Source: Veillonella rogosae JCM 15642
GTDB lineage: Bacteria > Bacillota > Negativicutes > Veillonellales > Veillonellaceae
DNA length: 64,000 bases
Reading direction: 5' to 3'
NCBI RefSeq assembly: GCF_002959775.1
Contig: NZ_PPCX01000002.1
Coordinates: forward strand, 1-64,000
A program made the translations under genes and the position numbers. A model generated the notes under the pieces. The model did not search any database. It saw nothing but the letters and a program-made list of their open reading frames with translations, and had not been told where the DNA came from. The stretch's first letter is position 1; every line of letters begins with the position of its first letter. Shown in pieces: positions 15,634 to 26,822 of the stretch.

Positions 15634-16725
15634 ATGAAACCATTTGGTATGATTCCTTTTTTTATACCCCATGTAGGTTGTCCCTATGTGTGTACCTTTT
15701 GTAATCAGTCTCGTATAACAGGCCAATCTGGTATTAGTCACCTAACACCGGATTATATTAAAGAAACGATTAGAGATTATGTGGGGAATAAACGAAACGA
15801 TAAGTTTTGGGAAGTCGCCTTTTATGGTGGATCGTTTACAGCTATCCATACAGATTTACAACATCAATTATTAGCTCCTGTTTCTGAGATGCTTAAGAGC
15901 GGCATAATTGATGGTATACGTTGTTCTACGCGGCCTGATGCTGTAGATGACGAAGCAATTACCTTGTTACAGTCTTACGGAGTAAAAACAGTAGAGCTTG
16001 GTGTGCAGTCCATGAATGATGGTATCTTAGTCGATGCTAAGCGTGGTCACACCGCACAAGAGGTAGTAGAGGCTGTTGCGCGATTAAAACGGCGCGGTAT
16101 GACTGTAGGTGTTCAGCTTTTACCAGGACTAAAAGGTGAAACTTGGGAATCAATTCTAGAAACAGCTATTGCTGTAGTTAAAATAAAACCAGATTTTGTA
16201 CGAATTTATCCTGTTCTTGTTATAGAAAATACGGAGCTAGCAGATCAATATAGAGCTGGTGAATACGAGCCATTGAGTACCGAGCAAGCTATTACATATT
16301 GTGCATTTTTAAAGGACTGGTTTGAACGGCATAACATAGAAGTTATACGTACAGGATTACAAAGCACGGAAGAGCTAGACTCTGGAAATAGTTTGGTGGC
16401 AGGTCCTTATGAGCCCGCTATGGGTGAGCTCGTCGTAAATGAACAGTATAAACAACGCATAGAACGCTGTATTAACGAACATATAGAATCCTTTATTGAT
16501 AAGGGACTTTCACAGTGGTATATATGGGGACAAGTAAATACTTATATAGCTCTAAATATAAGTGTTTTCTATCCTCGTAGTTTAACGTCCAAGGTACGAG
16601 GCCTTAAAAATAGGAATATGTTATACTTTCAAGAAAAATATCCTCATATAAACTTTAATTGGTATGAAGATAGTACGAGAAATACTGTTCGTTGCTGTAT
16701 TGATGGCCTACAATATGTGTTATAA
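15634..16725 (+). CDS. Radical SAM protein, Elp3-like without acetyltransferase domain
   Basis: 363 residues. The cluster motif CPYVCTFC (CX3CX2C, about residues 17-24) is followed by the GGSFTAI SAM-binding strand and the VELGVQSM segment seen in Elp3/oxygen-independent coproporphyrinogen-like radical SAM enzymes. It lacks the C-terminal GNAT domain of Elp3. The neighbourhood rnc-(this)-smc-ftsY is conserved in clostridia. GGGAGG at 15623-15628 supports the ATG here rather than the GTG at 15628. Substrate unknown; tRNA modification is plausible. Confidence 0.78.
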   Translation: MKPFGMIPFFIPHVGCPYVCTFCNQSRITGQSGISHLTPDYIKETIRDYVGNKRNDKFWEVAFYGGSFTAIHTDLQHQLLAPVSEMLKSGIIDGIRCSTRPDAVDDEAITLLQSYGVKTVELGVQSMNDGILVDAKRGHTAQEVVEAVARLKRRGMTVGVQLLPGLKGETWESILETAIAVVKIKPDFVRIYPVLVIENTELADQYRAGEYEPLSTEQAITYCAFLKDWFERHNIEVIRTGLQSTEELDSGNSLVAGPYEPAMGELVVNEQYKQRIERCINEHIESFIDKGLSQWYIWGQVNTYIALNISVFYPRSLTSKVRGLKNRNMLYFQEKYPHINFNWYEDSTRNTVRCCIDGLQYVL

Positions 16726-16770
16726 TAAAAGATATGATTATTTGGGGTAGTTAGTAGAAAGGAGGCAGTC

Positions 16771-19700
16771 ATGCAATTACTTCGGTTGGAATTAAAGGGC
16801 TTTAAATCGTTTGCAGATAAGACGGTTGTAAAATTCTCACCAGGAATGACTGCCGTTATTGGGCCTAACGGAAGTGGTAAAAGTAATATTACGGATGCTA
16901 TGAAATGGGTTTTAGGGGAATCCAATGTCCGTAACTTACGTGGTCAAAAAGCAGAGGATATTATCTTCTCTGGTACGGAAAAGCGCAAGCCTATGAGTGC
17001 TGCTGAGGTTACTCTCGTATTTGATAATAGTGACCAACAATTAGATTTAGATATGTCAGAGGTAGCTATTACACGTCGTATATATCGTACTGGTGAAAGT
17101 GAATTTCTTATCAATAAGCGGCCTTGTCGTTTAAAGGATATTCACCTTTTATTAGCCGATACAGGTCTAGGTAGAGACTCTATGGCGATCATCGGTCAGA
17201 ACCGCATTGATGCTATTTTAAACTCTAAGCCTGAAGAACGGCGCCTTATCTTTGAAGACGTAGCTGGTATTTCACGATTCAAGATCAACAAAGAAGATGC
17301 ATTGCGTCGTATTGCTAGTACAGATCGAAATATGGAACGTGTACGAGACGTAATGGCAACTATCGAAGAGCAACTAGGCCCTTTGTCTGAAAAAGCGGAA
17401 AAGACTAAAAAATATATGTCTTTAAGCCGTACTAAACGCGATTATGATGGGGCACTTGCCTTTCACAATTATAAGACTTCTGATCGTTTATTAACTCGTT
17501 TTGAAAATGATAATATTGCATTTAAGGATGAAGAGATTGAGCTTCAAACTGAATTGTCTAAATTGGAAGCTCGACGTCATACCTTGCAATCTGTATCAAC
17601 AAAAGAGCAAGAACAGCTCAAGTTGTGGGAAGCTCAATATACAGAAAAGCAGCGTGATGAAGAGCGTTTAGCAGGTCATTTACGTCTGTTAGATGAGCAG
17701 CTGAAGACAGCTCGTCGTGAATTAGATGAAACATCTATGCGTATTAGTGAGCTAGAGGCGACTCAAAAAGGTGAAGAACAACAATTACGTATTTTAAATC
17801 AATTGATTCAAGATGAAAGTGCTCAACTAGTAGAGAAAGAATCCAAACTAGAAGAGTTAGAGGCGAATTATAAAAAAGCTGTTGAAGATGTTAGCGCCGA
17901 GCAAGCTAAGTTCCAATCCTTGCAGTCTAATCGAGAAGCCTTTGAGCAACGTCAATTAGAGGTTGTGAGTGCCATTGAAATGGCAAAGGCTAGTATTCGT
18001 AGCTTAGAAGCTCGTAAGGAAGAGTCTACAAAACAATGTGAGGTTTTAAAGGCTGAAATAGGTCAAGTAGATAGTGAATTACAAGCCGCTCGCGGTGAAT
18101 TTGATACATTAGGCCAACAGTTTAATGCTCTTTCTGCCCAACGACAAGCCCTCGTTGATGGCGGCAAAGAAGCAGCCTTACAAGCTCGTGAAGAACGCAA
18201 AGAATTACAAAAATTGCGTACTCAAGAGCAACGTGTTAAAGGTCGTATCGAACTATTAGCCCAATGGGAAGAACAACATGAAGGCTATTTAGAAGGTACT
18301 AAAAATATCCTAAATGGGAAAGGATCTTGGCGGGGACAGATTACAGGTGCTGTTGGTGATCTCTTTACGGTAGATGATAAATATACTACGGCTATCGAAA
18401 CGGCATTAGGTGGTAGTGTTAACCATGTTGTGACTACTACTGCTCGCGCTGCTGCGGAGGGTGTCAATTATTTGAAATCTATCCAAGGTGGTCGCGTAAC
18501 CTTCCTACCGATGGATTCTGTAAAAGGAAAACCCTATGATACGCCGGCTTTACATGAAAGCTGTGTAATCGGCACTGCTGTTGATTGTATTTCCTTTGAT
18601 AATACATACGCCCATATTTTCCAATACTTATTGGGGCGCACTTTGGTAGTATCCTCCATGGATGATGCTATTGGTCTGCAAAAAAAATATAATCAACAAT
18701 TGCGTATCGTTACGCTTACAGGGGAACAATTCCAACCTGGTGGCTCTTTAACTGGTGGTGCTACAAAGCGTAAGCGTGCCTCTGTATTGAGCCGTAAGGA
18801 AGAGGCGGCGAGCCTTGAACAAGAACTCCTGCAAATTGAAGAACGAATTCGTTCCTTAACAGCTAGCTTGGAAAACCTTGAAAAACGGGTTGAGGAAGCT
18901 GAAAAAGAACGAGCTACCCTTGATGAAAGCTACCAACATACGAATTTACTGTATGTGGCTAGCGAAACAAAGGTAGAAAATATTCAAAATCAAATGGATC
19001 GTAAGAAGCGTGTTCTCTGTGAAGAAGAGCAACGTTTATTACAAATCGATATTGATTTAGCCAGTACAACGGCTAACTTGAAAGACCAAGAAACAGCATT
19101 GGCTTCTTTGCAAGAAGACCACGGTATAGATGGCAATCAAGGGGCCTTAATGGAGCGGTTAACTGTATTACAAAAGGTACAGCAAGAGGCTTATGAAGCT
19201 TTCACAGAGGCTCGCCTCACCTGTGATACGTTGCGACAAACCATTAAGGAACGTATAACTCAGCGAGAACAACGTAATCAATCTATTGCTAACATTGTAG
19301 AGCGACTAACACCGTTACGTAATTTGTTAATTAGCACTACAGAGCGCTGTGAAGTGGAGCTACCTAAGGCTAAAGAATTGGCTAATCGGGAACTAGCTGT
19401 GGCTACAGCGGAGGTTGAACGATTGCGTGCACTTCGCGATGAGGCCTATGAAAATACGTCTACAGGTCGCGAGGAATTGGAAGCTATCTTGAGCGAACAA
19501 GACCGGTTAAACCAACGTTATAAAATAGTTCAAGGTCGACTCGTCGATATGGAAGGTAAAATTACTCGTTATCGCATGGACTGTGAACGCTTTGTAGAAG
19601 AACTACAAGAGTTAGGCTTTACCTTAGAAGATGCGCAGGCTCTTCGCATTGAAGGTTCTGTAAACGATTGGAAGGATGAGCAGGCCCGCTTGATGGCAGA

Positions 19701-20325
19701 AATTGCCGAACTAGGACCAGTCAATCCGAACGCTGTTGAGGAATACGAAGAAACTAAAGAGCGTTATGACTTCTTAACTACACAGTTAGCAGATTTAGAT
19801 ACAGCGAAAGAGCAATTGCAAGCGGTTATTGCTGAAATGGACAAGGCTATGAGTACACAGCTATACGATGTATTAGATGTAGTAGGCCGTAGATTCCAAG
19901 AGGTATTTAGCCAACTGTTTGGCGGTGGTACGGCGCAAATCGTATTAACTGATCCAGATAATATCTTAACTGGTGGTATTGATTTCTACATTCAGCCGCC
20001 AGGGAAAAAACGACAACAATTGACCTTGTTATCCGGTGGTGAGCGTGCCCTTACGGTTATTGCATTATTGTTCTCGTTCCTAGACTATCGTCCAGCGCCG
20101 TTCTGCGTGCTTGACGAAGTTGACGCAGCGCTTGATGAAGCCAATGTAGAACGATTTAGTTCTTACTTAAATCGGGTAAATAAAGAAACACAATTTATCG
20201 TAGTATCGCACCGTAAAAAGACGATGGAAGCTGCCGAAGTATTACAAGGGGTGACCATGGTAGAACGAGGCGTATCGCGATTATTAACAGTAGCATTTGA
20301 AGATGTGAAGGAGGATCTAGCATAA
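16771..20325 (+). CDS. smc: Chromosome partition protein SMC
   Basis: 1184-residue condensin ATPase that works with ScpA/ScpB to compact and segregate the chromosome. Walker A GPNGSGKSN (about residue 32), long coiled coils (about 170-500 and 670-1010), a hinge (about 515-655, GRVTFLPMDSVKG in it), ABC signature LSGGERALTVIALLF and Walker B CVLDEVDAALDE near the C terminus. Full length. Its stop overlaps the ftsY ATG by one base. Confidence 0.97.
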   Translation: MQLLRLELKGFKSFADKTVVKFSPGMTAVIGPNGSGKSNITDAMKWVLGESNVRNLRGQKAEDIIFSGTEKRKPMSAAEVTLVFDNSDQQLDLDMSEVAITRRIYRTGESEFLINKRPCRLKDIHLLLADTGLGRDSMAIIGQNRIDAILNSKPEERRLIFEDVAGISRFKINKEDALRRIASTDRNMERVRDVMATIEEQLGPLSEKAEKTKKYMSLSRTKRDYDGALAFHNYKTSDRLLTRFENDNIAFKDEEIELQTELSKLEARRHTLQSVSTKEQEQLKLWEAQYTEKQRDEERLAGHLRLLDEQLKTARRELDETSMRISELEATQKGEEQQLRILNQLIQDESAQLVEKESKLEELEANYKKAVEDVSAEQAKFQSLQSNREAFEQRQLEVVSAIEMAKASIRSLEARKEESTKQCEVLKAEIGQVDSELQAARGEFDTLGQQFNALSAQRQALVDGGKEAALQAREERKELQKLRTQEQRVKGRIELLAQWEEQHEGYLEGTKNILNGKGSWRGQITGAVGDLFTVDDKYTTAIETALGGSVNHVVTTTARAAAEGVNYLKSIQGGRVTFLPMDSVKGKPYDTPALHESCVIGTAVDCISFDNTYAHIFQYLLGRTLVVSSMDDAIGLQKKYNQQLRIVTLTGEQFQPGGSLTGGATKRKRASVLSRKEEAASLEQELLQIEERIRSLTASLENLEKRVEEAEKERATLDESYQHTNLLYVASETKVENIQNQMDRKKRVLCEEEQRLLQIDIDLASTTANLKDQETALASLQEDHGIDGNQGALMERLTVLQKVQQEAYEAFTEARLTCDTLRQTIKERITQREQRNQSIANIVERLTPLRNLLISTTERCEVELPKAKELANRELAVATAEVERLRALRDEAYENTSTGREELEAILSEQDRLNQRYKIVQGRLVDMEGKITRYRMDCERFVEELQELGFTLEDAQALRIEGSVNDWKDEQARLMAEIAELGPVNPNAVEEYEETKERYDFLTTQLADLDTAKEQLQAVIAEMDKAMSTQLYDVLDVVGRRFQEVFSQLFGGGTAQIVLTDPDNILTGGIDFYIQPPGKKRQQLTLLSGGERALTVIALLFSFLDYRPAPFCVLDEVDAALDEANVERFSSYLNRVNKETQFIVVSHRKKTMEAAEVLQGVTMVERGVSRLLTVAFEDVKEDLA

Positions 20326-21260
20326 TGGCATTTGGATTCTTTGATAGAATTAAAGAGGGCTTGGAGAAAACTCGTAAGTCTTTTGTAAAAAATGTAGAAA
20401 GTATCGTTATCGGTTATGCTCAAATCGATGATGATTTCTTAGATGATTTAGAAGCAGTTATGCTCACTAGTGACTTAGGTCCTAAAACGACAGAATACTT
20501 GATGAGAGAAATTCGTCGTGGTGTAACGGAAGGTATCATCAACAATACTGGTGATGTAATGCCGTTTATGGAAGACCGCATCACAGAAATGTTAGTTGAC
20601 CAAGAAGATGAAATTACACTTCACCATCCAGAGGTTATCCTTGTAGTTGGGGTAAATGGTGTCGGTAAAACTACGACTATTGCTAAATTGGCCAACTATT
20701 ACACTAAAGAAGGCAAAAAGGTAATTATCGCTGCAGGTGATACATTCCGTGCCGCTGCGGCTGATCAATTGTCTATCTGGGCAGATCGCGTAGGTGTACC
20801 TATCGTTAAACATAAAGAAGGGGCTGACCCTGCAGCTGTTGTATACGATGCAATGGAAGCGGCTAAAGCTCGTAATGCAGACCTCGTTATCGTCGATACA
20901 GCAGGTCGTTTACACACTAAAGTTAACCTTATGGAAGAACTTAAAAAGATGGGCCGCGTAGCGAATAACCACGTAGAAGGGGCACCACATCAAACCTTGC
21001 TCGTCTTAGACGGCACTACAGGTCAAAATGCAGTAAGCCAAGCCAAATTATTTGGACAAGCAGTACCAGTAAATGGTATTGTTGTTACTAAGCTTGATGG
21101 TACAGCAAAAGGTGGCGTAGTTATCTCTATTAAAGAGGAATTAGGCGTACCTGTACGTTGGATTGGTATCGGCGAAGGCATGGATGACTTGCGTCCATTT
21201 AATGCAAAAGAATTTGCTAATGCACTATTTAATAAAGGAATGATTCAAGGTGACAAATAA
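20325..21260 (+). CDS. ftsY: Signal recognition particle receptor FtsY
   Basis: SRP-receptor GTPase that brings ribosome-SRP complexes to the membrane. 311 residues: N domain about 1-90, then the NG GTPase with [15 protein letters not shown] (about residue 107), [27 protein letters not shown] and [10 protein letters not shown]. It lacks the long acidic A domain of E. coli FtsY, as usual in Firmicutes. It overlaps both neighbours (smc by 1 bp, the next gene by 11 bp). Confidence 0.96.
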   Translation: MAFGFFDRIKEGLEKTRKSFVKNVESIVIGYAQIDDDFLDDLEAVMLTSDLGPKTTEYLMREIRRGVTEGIINNTGDVMPFMEDRITEMLVDQEDEITLHHPEVILVVGVNGVGKTTTIAKLANYYTKEGKKVIIAAGDTFRAAAADQLSIWADRVGVPIVKHKEGADPAAVVYDAMEAAKARNADLVIVDTAGRLHTKVNLMEELKKMGRVANNHVEGAPHQTLLVLDGTTGQNAVSQAKLFGQAVPVNGIVVTKLDGTAKGGVVISIKEELGVPVRWIGIGEGMDDLRPFNAKEFANALFNKGMIQGDK

Positions 21261-21633
21261 ATATAACCGGGAATTCTTACTTGAATATGTAGAATCTGAA
21301 AATAAAAAAAATGAATGTAATGTTAGCCTAGAAAATATGAATAAGATTGTCAGCTTAATAGAGTATTTCGGCATTGAATTATATCGTCCTATTACGAGAT
21401 TACTACTTTCAAACTGGGAAGAGATTACTGAACGTATTAATAACTATACTGAGTCAGATTGGATGATGGCTGATGAAATCCAAAAGACTACATCAACATT
21501 GGATCGCTTTTCTATTGCTATGCTCATCGAAGTCTTAGAGGGTGAGGATACTTTAAACCAAGCAGAAAATGCAGGTCGTCGTCTATCTGAGGAAGAGCTC
21601 AAAGCTATCCGTAAACATCAGGATGAACAGTAA
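21250..21633 (+). CDS. Hypothetical protein between ftsY and uvrB
   Basis: 127 residues, acidic and probably mainly helical, with no motif I recognise. It starts with GTG overlapping the end of ftsY; AAGGA at 21236-21240 is a plausible ribosome site, and an ATG start would lose conserved-looking sequence. Its stop overlaps the uvrB ATG (TAATG). The tight coupling on both sides says it is a real gene of the smc-ftsY-uvrB operon; function unknown. Confidence 0.7.
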   Translation: MTNKYNREFLLEYVESENKKNECNVSLENMNKIVSLIEYFGIELYRPITRLLLSNWEEITERINNYTESDWMMADEIQKTTSTLDRFSIAMLIEVLEGEDTLNQAENAGRRLSEEELKAIRKHQDEQ

Positions 21634-23807
21634 TGAAACATAATACATATAATTACGAAGGGGGCCAACCATTTAAAGTGGAGGCGCCCTTTACGCCTAC
21701 TGGGGACCAACCAACTGCCATACAATCTCTAACAGAGGGGATTGAGCGCGGCGAATGGGCTCAGGTCTTGCTCGGTGCCACTGGTACAGGTAAGACATTT
21801 ACGATGGCAAAGGTGATCGAGGCGGTACAGAAACCGACCTTGATTATTGCCCATAATAAAACCTTAGCTGCGCAGCTATGTAGTGAGTTTAAAAGCTTCT
21901 TCCCTAATAATGCGGTAGAATACTTTGTGTCTTACTACGATTTCTACCAACCTGAAGCGTATATTCCTTCTAGCGATACGTACATCGAGAAGGATGCGTC
22001 TATCAATGATGAAATCGATAAACTGCGACATAGCGCTACAATGAGCCTATTTGAGCGCCGCGATGTGATCATCGTTGCTTCTGTTAGCTGTATTTACGGC
22101 TTAGGTGACCCTGAGGACTATTCTGAACTCGTGTTGTCCTTGCGCTTAGGTCAGACGAAATCTCGCGATGAAATTCTGTCTAAACTCGTGGATATTCAAT
22201 ATACGAGAAATGATATGAACTTTATCCGCGGTACCTTTCGTGTACAAGGGGATACTATTGAGATTTTCCCTGCTGCGTATAGTGAACGAGCCATTCGTGT
22301 GGAACTCTTCGGCGACGAAATCGATCGCCTCGTTGAGGTAGATGCTTTGACTGGTGAAGTGATTGCTGAACGCAAGCACGTTGCGGTCTATCCAGCATCT
22401 CACTATGTAACTACGAAAGATAAGATGCGTATTGCTGTAGAACGTATTGAGGCTGAGTTAGAAGAACAGTTAGCTAAGTTGAAAGCTGCTGACCGTCTAT
22501 TGGAGGCTCAACGTCTTGAACAGCGTACCCGTTACGATATAGAAATGATGCAAGAAATGGGCTATTGCTCCGGCATCGAAAACTATTCCCGCCACATGTC
22601 TGAACGTAAGGCTGGAGAGGCACCATATACATTGATAGACTATTTCCCAGATGACTTCCTCATCATGGTGGACGAGTCTCATGTAACCATTCCTCAAGTG
22701 CGTGCCATGTACAATGGTGACCGTGCGCGTAAAGAATCACTCATCGAATATGGCTTCCGTCTACCGTCTGCGCTTGATAATAGACCGCTTCAATTTGATG
22801 AGTTCGTGGAGCGTATCAATCAAATCGTTTATGTATCGGCAACGCCTGGTCCATACGAAATGGAAGTACAAACGAATGTGGCAGAGCAAATTATTCGTCC
22901 TACCGGTCTACTTGATCCATCCATTGAGATTCGTCCTATTAAGGGGCAAATGGATGACTTGCTCGGTGAAATTCATAAGCGTGCTGCTAAGAATGAGCGT
23001 GTTCTCGTTACGACCCTAACAAAGAAAATGGCAGAGGACTTAACAGAATTCTTGAAGGAAATGGGCGTCCGTGTTCGATACCTCCATTCGGATATCGTTA
23101 CTATCGAGCGTGCTGAAATTATCCGTGACTTACGGGCTGGTGTATTCGATGTACTGGTTGGTATTAACTTGCTTCGTGAAGGTCTCGATATGCCAGAGGT
23201 TTCTTTAGTGGCTATCTTAGATGCGGATAAGGAAGGTTTCTTACGTTCTGATACAGCCATGATTCAAACTATTGGTCGCGCCGCTCGTAATGTGAATGGT
23301 CACGTTATCATGTACGCAGACCGTGTGACAGGTTCTATGCAGCGCGCCATCGATGAAACAGATCGTCGTCGTGCCGTACAAGAGGCTTATAATATTGAAC
23401 ATAATATTACGCCTAAGTCTGTCTCTAAAGATGTAAAAGAGCTTATTGAGTTGACGAAAATTGAAGAAGATATGGTCACCGATGGAAAGGACTTTTCACC
23501 AAGGAAAGGGAAAAAGAAATCCTCTACAACGGGTATAGACCATGGACACGAACCATATGCACAAGATATATCTACGCCTAAGGTGGCAGATATAACACCG
23601 GAAGAGTTATTCAATAAAATTGAAGAACTAGACCGTCAAATGAAGGCCGCTGCAAAGCAGCTTGAATTTGAAAAGGCTGCAAAACTTCGCGACCAATTAG
23701 GGGAACTACGTCAACAATGGTCTGATATGCATAGCGCAGGTGAAAGCAAGTTAAAAAAACCTGCATCAACTAAAGGTAGAAGGCGGACTAGCTCAAAGAG
23801 TAAATAG
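21633..23807 (+). CDS. uvrB: Excinuclease ABC subunit B
   Basis: Damage-verifying helicase of nucleotide excision repair, 724 residues. Walker [15 protein letters not shown] (about residue 48), the beta-hairpin region [12 protein letters not shown] (about 105), DEXX-like [11 protein letters not shown] (about 345), helicase motifs with [10 protein letters not shown] and QTIGRAARN, and a C-terminal UVR motif ([20 protein letters not shown], about 665-685) that contacts UvrC. A linker with many Lys/Ser lies between about 610 and 650. Confidence 0.97.
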   Translation: MKHNTYNYEGGQPFKVEAPFTPTGDQPTAIQSLTEGIERGEWAQVLLGATGTGKTFTMAKVIEAVQKPTLIIAHNKTLAAQLCSEFKSFFPNNAVEYFVSYYDFYQPEAYIPSSDTYIEKDASINDEIDKLRHSATMSLFERRDVIIVASVSCIYGLGDPEDYSELVLSLRLGQTKSRDEILSKLVDIQYTRNDMNFIRGTFRVQGDTIEIFPAAYSERAIRVELFGDEIDRLVEVDALTGEVIAERKHVAVYPASHYVTTKDKMRIAVERIEAELEEQLAKLKAADRLLEAQRLEQRTRYDIEMMQEMGYCSGIENYSRHMSERKAGEAPYTLIDYFPDDFLIMVDESHVTIPQVRAMYNGDRARKESLIEYGFRLPSALDNRPLQFDEFVERINQIVYVSATPGPYEMEVQTNVAEQIIRPTGLLDPSIEIRPIKGQMDDLLGEIHKRAAKNERVLVTTLTKKMAEDLTEFLKEMGVRVRYLHSDIVTIERAEIIRDLRAGVFDVLVGINLLREGLDMPEVSLVAILDADKEGFLRSDTAMIQTIGRAARNVNGHVIMYADRVTGSMQRAIDETDRRRAVQEAYNIEHNITPKSVSKDVKELIELTKIEEDMVTDGKDFSPRKGKKKSSTTGIDHGHEPYAQDISTPKVADITPEELFNKIEELDRQMKAAAKQLEFEKAAKLRDQLGELRQQWSDMHSAGESKLKKPASTKGRRRTSSKSK

Positions 23808-23882
23808 ATTGTAATAAAACACATAGATTATATAGACTATATGTGCGATAATATACATATATTATTTCATGTTAGTAATCAG

Positions 23883-23914
23883 AGAGATGATGCCGATTGG
23901 TATCATCTCTTTAT
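23883..23914 (+). terminator. Hairpin in the uvrB-uvrA gap
   Basis: A 12-bp stem AGAGATGATGCC/GGTATCATCTCT (one G-T pair) with loop GATT, followed only by TTATATAG. It ends 12 bases before the uvrA ATG, so it could be a weak terminator after uvrB or a leader structure limiting uvrA translation. Confidence 0.5.
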
Positions 23915-23926
23915 ATAGGGAACATA

Positions 23927-26779
23927 ATGAAAGATCAATTGATAGTAAAAGGTGCGCGTCAGCATAACCTTAAAAATATAGATATATCCTTACCACGGGA
24001 TCAGTTTATCGTTTTGACTGGCCTCAGTGGTTCTGGTAAATCGTCCTTAGCATTCGATACAATTTACGCAGAAGGGCAACGACGCTATGTAGAGTCTTTA
24101 TCTGCTTATGCACGTCAATTCTTGGGACAAATGGATAAACCCGATGTAGACTATATTGAAGGTTTATCTCCAGCTATTTCTATCGACCAAAAGACTACAA
24201 GCCGTAACCCTCGTTCTACAGTTGGTACTGTAACGGAGATTTACGATTACTTGCGTCTATTATTTGCTCGCGTAGGCCATGCTCATTGTCCTGAATGTGG
24301 TAAGCCTATTACACAGCAAACGATACAACAAATGACAGATGATGTAATGAACTTCCAAGAAGGCACTAAGATTTTAGTATTAGCCCCTATGATTCAAGGG
24401 AAAAAAGGAGAGCATAAATCCGTCTTTGATCAACTTCGAAAAGAAGGTTTTGTTCGTGCCCGTGTAGATGGTGCTGTACGTACATTAGATGAAGAGATTG
24501 TATTAGAAAAAAATAAAAAACACTCTATCGATATCGTAGTAGACCGTCTCGTTGTAAAAGAAGGTATTGAATCTCGCTTAGCAGACTCTATGGAGACCGC
24601 ATCAAAATGGGCAGAAGGCATTGTAGTTATCGAAGAGGTAGATGGACCTGAACACATGTATAGCCAACACTTTGCATGTCCAGATTGCCATATTTCCTTA
24701 CCGAAGATTGAACCACGTATGTTCTCCTTTAACAGTCCATTTGGTGCCTGCCCAGCTTGTTTGGGTATTGGCTCTACCATGGAAGTAGACGAAGAACGCG
24801 TTATTCCAGATGGATCTATTAGCTTTGCCGATGGTTGTGTACAAGCGTTGAGCTCTAACCCTAATGCTTGGTTTATGCGCCAAGTAGAAGGTCTATTAAA
24901 AGCTAATGGATACTCTTTAGATTCTACCTATGATGAATTGCCAAAAGCATTACAGAAAAAAGTAATGTATGGCACGACAGATAAGGTGGCTTTCACGTAC
25001 GAAAATATGCGTGGCGAAGTGAAGGAATTTTTTACTGAGTACGAAGGTATTTTACCGATGGTAAAACGCCGTCATAGTGAAGCCTCTACAGATTCTATGC
25101 GTGAAGAGTTTGAAAAATTTATGTCCATTAAGCCTTGTACTACATGCCATGGAGCTCGTCTTAAACCTGAAGTATTAGCTATAACCGTAGGGGATAAGAA
25201 CATCAATGAAGTGACCCAATTGACCATTAAAGAAGCACTCGATTTCTTTGGTAAGTTACAGTTAACAGAGCGGGAACAAGTGATTGGGGCTCAAATTTTG
25301 AAGGAAATCAATGCTCGTCTTGGGTTCCTCAATAATGTAGGCCTTGATTATCTTACTATGAATCGTAGTGCAGGTACTTTGTCTGGTGGTGAAGCGCAAC
25401 GTATTCGTCTAGCTACGCAAATCGGCTCTGGTTTAGTAGGTGTATTGTACATCCTAGACGAACCGTCCATAGGGCTACATCAACGAGATAATGATCGACT
25501 CATCGATACCTTAAAAGGGTTACGGGACTTAGGTAATACCTTGCTCGTTGTAGAACACGACGAAGATACGATGCGTGCGGCTGATTATCTCGTGGACATT
25601 GGTCCAGGTGCAGGTGAGCATGGCGGTCAAATTATTGCCGCTGGTTCTGTTGACGAAGTTATGAAGGTTAAAGACTCTATTACTGGTCAATATTTGAGTG
25701 GTCGTAAATTTATCGCTCTTCCAGAACAACGCCGTAAACCAGGTAAGAACTGTATTGAAATTCGCGGTGCTAAGGAAAATAATTTACAAAATGTAAATGT
25801 AAAATTCCCTATTGGCTTATTCAATGTTGTTACTGGTGTCAGCGGTTCTGGTAAGTCTACCTTGATTAATGAAATTCTCTACAAAGGTTTAGCTAATCAA
25901 TTATATCGCTCTAACCACAAAGTAGGGGCTCATAAAGAAATTCGTGGTCTTGAATATATCGATAAAATCATCAATATCGACCAAAGTCCTATCGGTCGTA
26001 CACCGCGCTCTAATCCAGCTACCTATACAGGTGTATTCGATGCTATACGCGAGCTCTATAGTCAAACACCGGAAGCAAAAATGCGCGGTTACAAACAAGG
26101 GCGCTTTAGCTTTAACGTAAAAGGTGGCCGCTGTGAAGCTTGTCGTGGTGATGGTATCATTAAAATTGAAATGCACTTCTTACCAGATGTGTACGTACCT
26201 TGTGAGGTTTGTAAGGGTGCCCGTTATAACCGAGAAACCTTAGAGGTTAAATACAAAGGTAAATCTATTGCAGATGTACTAGATATGACGGTAGATGATG
26301 CGGTTGAGTTCTTCAGCGCCATTCCGAAGATCAATCGTAAAATGGTTACCTTGCAAGAGGTAGGTCTTGGCTATATTCGTTTAGGTCAAGCCGCAACAAC
26401 CTTATCTGGTGGTGAAGCACAACGCGTTAAATTAGCTACTGAATTAGCTCGTCGCAGCACAGGTAAAACATTGTACATCCTAGATGAACCGACTACAGGT
26501 CTTCACGCCGAAGATATTCGCAAGTTATTACACGTATTGCAACAACTCGTAGAGGGTGGCGATACCGTTGTGGTTATCGAGCATAATTTAGATGTCATTA
26601 AGATGGCAGACCACATCACAGACCTCGGTCCTGAAGGTGGTAATCGCGGTGGTACTATCGTAGCTACAGGTACACCTGAGGAAATCGTTAAGGTGAAAGA
26701 AAGCTATACAGGCAAATTCTTAGGTCCTGTATTAGAACAGACTAAGAAATTTATGAAAGCAGCTCAAAAGAAGAAATAG
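23927..26779 (+). CDS. uvrA: Excinuclease ABC subunit A
   Basis: Damage-sensing ATPase of nucleotide excision repair, 950 residues with two ABC modules. First Walker [15 protein letters not shown] (about residue 30) with zinc knuckle CPECGKP (about 122); second Walker [14 protein letters not shown] (about 635) with a CEAC..CEVC zinc finger (about 730-755). ABC signatures LSGGEAQRI and LSGGEAQRV are both present. The open frame extends 10 codons upstream, but the ATG at 23927 begins the conserved [17 protein letters not shown]. Confidence 0.97.
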   Translation: MKDQLIVKGARQHNLKNIDISLPRDQFIVLTGLSGSGKSSLAFDTIYAEGQRRYVESLSAYARQFLGQMDKPDVDYIEGLSPAISIDQKTTSRNPRSTVGTVTEIYDYLRLLFARVGHAHCPECGKPITQQTIQQMTDDVMNFQEGTKILVLAPMIQGKKGEHKSVFDQLRKEGFVRARVDGAVRTLDEEIVLEKNKKHSIDIVVDRLVVKEGIESRLADSMETASKWAEGIVVIEEVDGPEHMYSQHFACPDCHISLPKIEPRMFSFNSPFGACPACLGIGSTMEVDEERVIPDGSISFADGCVQALSSNPNAWFMRQVEGLLKANGYSLDSTYDELPKALQKKVMYGTTDKVAFTYENMRGEVKEFFTEYEGILPMVKRRHSEASTDSMREEFEKFMSIKPCTTCHGARLKPEVLAITVGDKNINEVTQLTIKEALDFFGKLQLTEREQVIGAQILKEINARLGFLNNVGLDYLTMNRSAGTLSGGEAQRIRLATQIGSGLVGVLYILDEPSIGLHQRDNDRLIDTLKGLRDLGNTLLVVEHDEDTMRAADYLVDIGPGAGEHGGQIIAAGSVDEVMKVKDSITGQYLSGRKFIALPEQRRKPGKNCIEIRGAKENNLQNVNVKFPIGLFNVVTGVSGSGKSTLINEILYKGLANQLYRSNHKVGAHKEIRGLEYIDKIINIDQSPIGRTPRSNPATYTGVFDAIRELYSQTPEAKMRGYKQGRFSFNVKGGRCEACRGDGIIKIEMHFLPDVYVPCEVCKGARYNRETLEVKYKGKSIADVLDMTVDDAVEFFSAIPKINRKMVTLQEVGLGYIRLGQAATTLSGGEAQRVKLATELARRSTGKTLYILDEPTTGLHAEDIRKLLHVLQQLVEGGDTVVVIEHNLDVIKMADHITDLGPEGGNRGGTIVATGTPEEIVKVKESYTGKFLGPVLEQTKKFMKAAQKKK

Positions 26780-26822
26780 TAATGAGTACAAAGCTTAAAA
26801 ATCTACGAGGAAAGGAGGACAT

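Noticed and set aside
23808-23926. SOS (LexA) box before uvrA
   Set aside because: No GAAC-N4-GTTC-like palindrome found; only AT-rich DNA and one hairpin.
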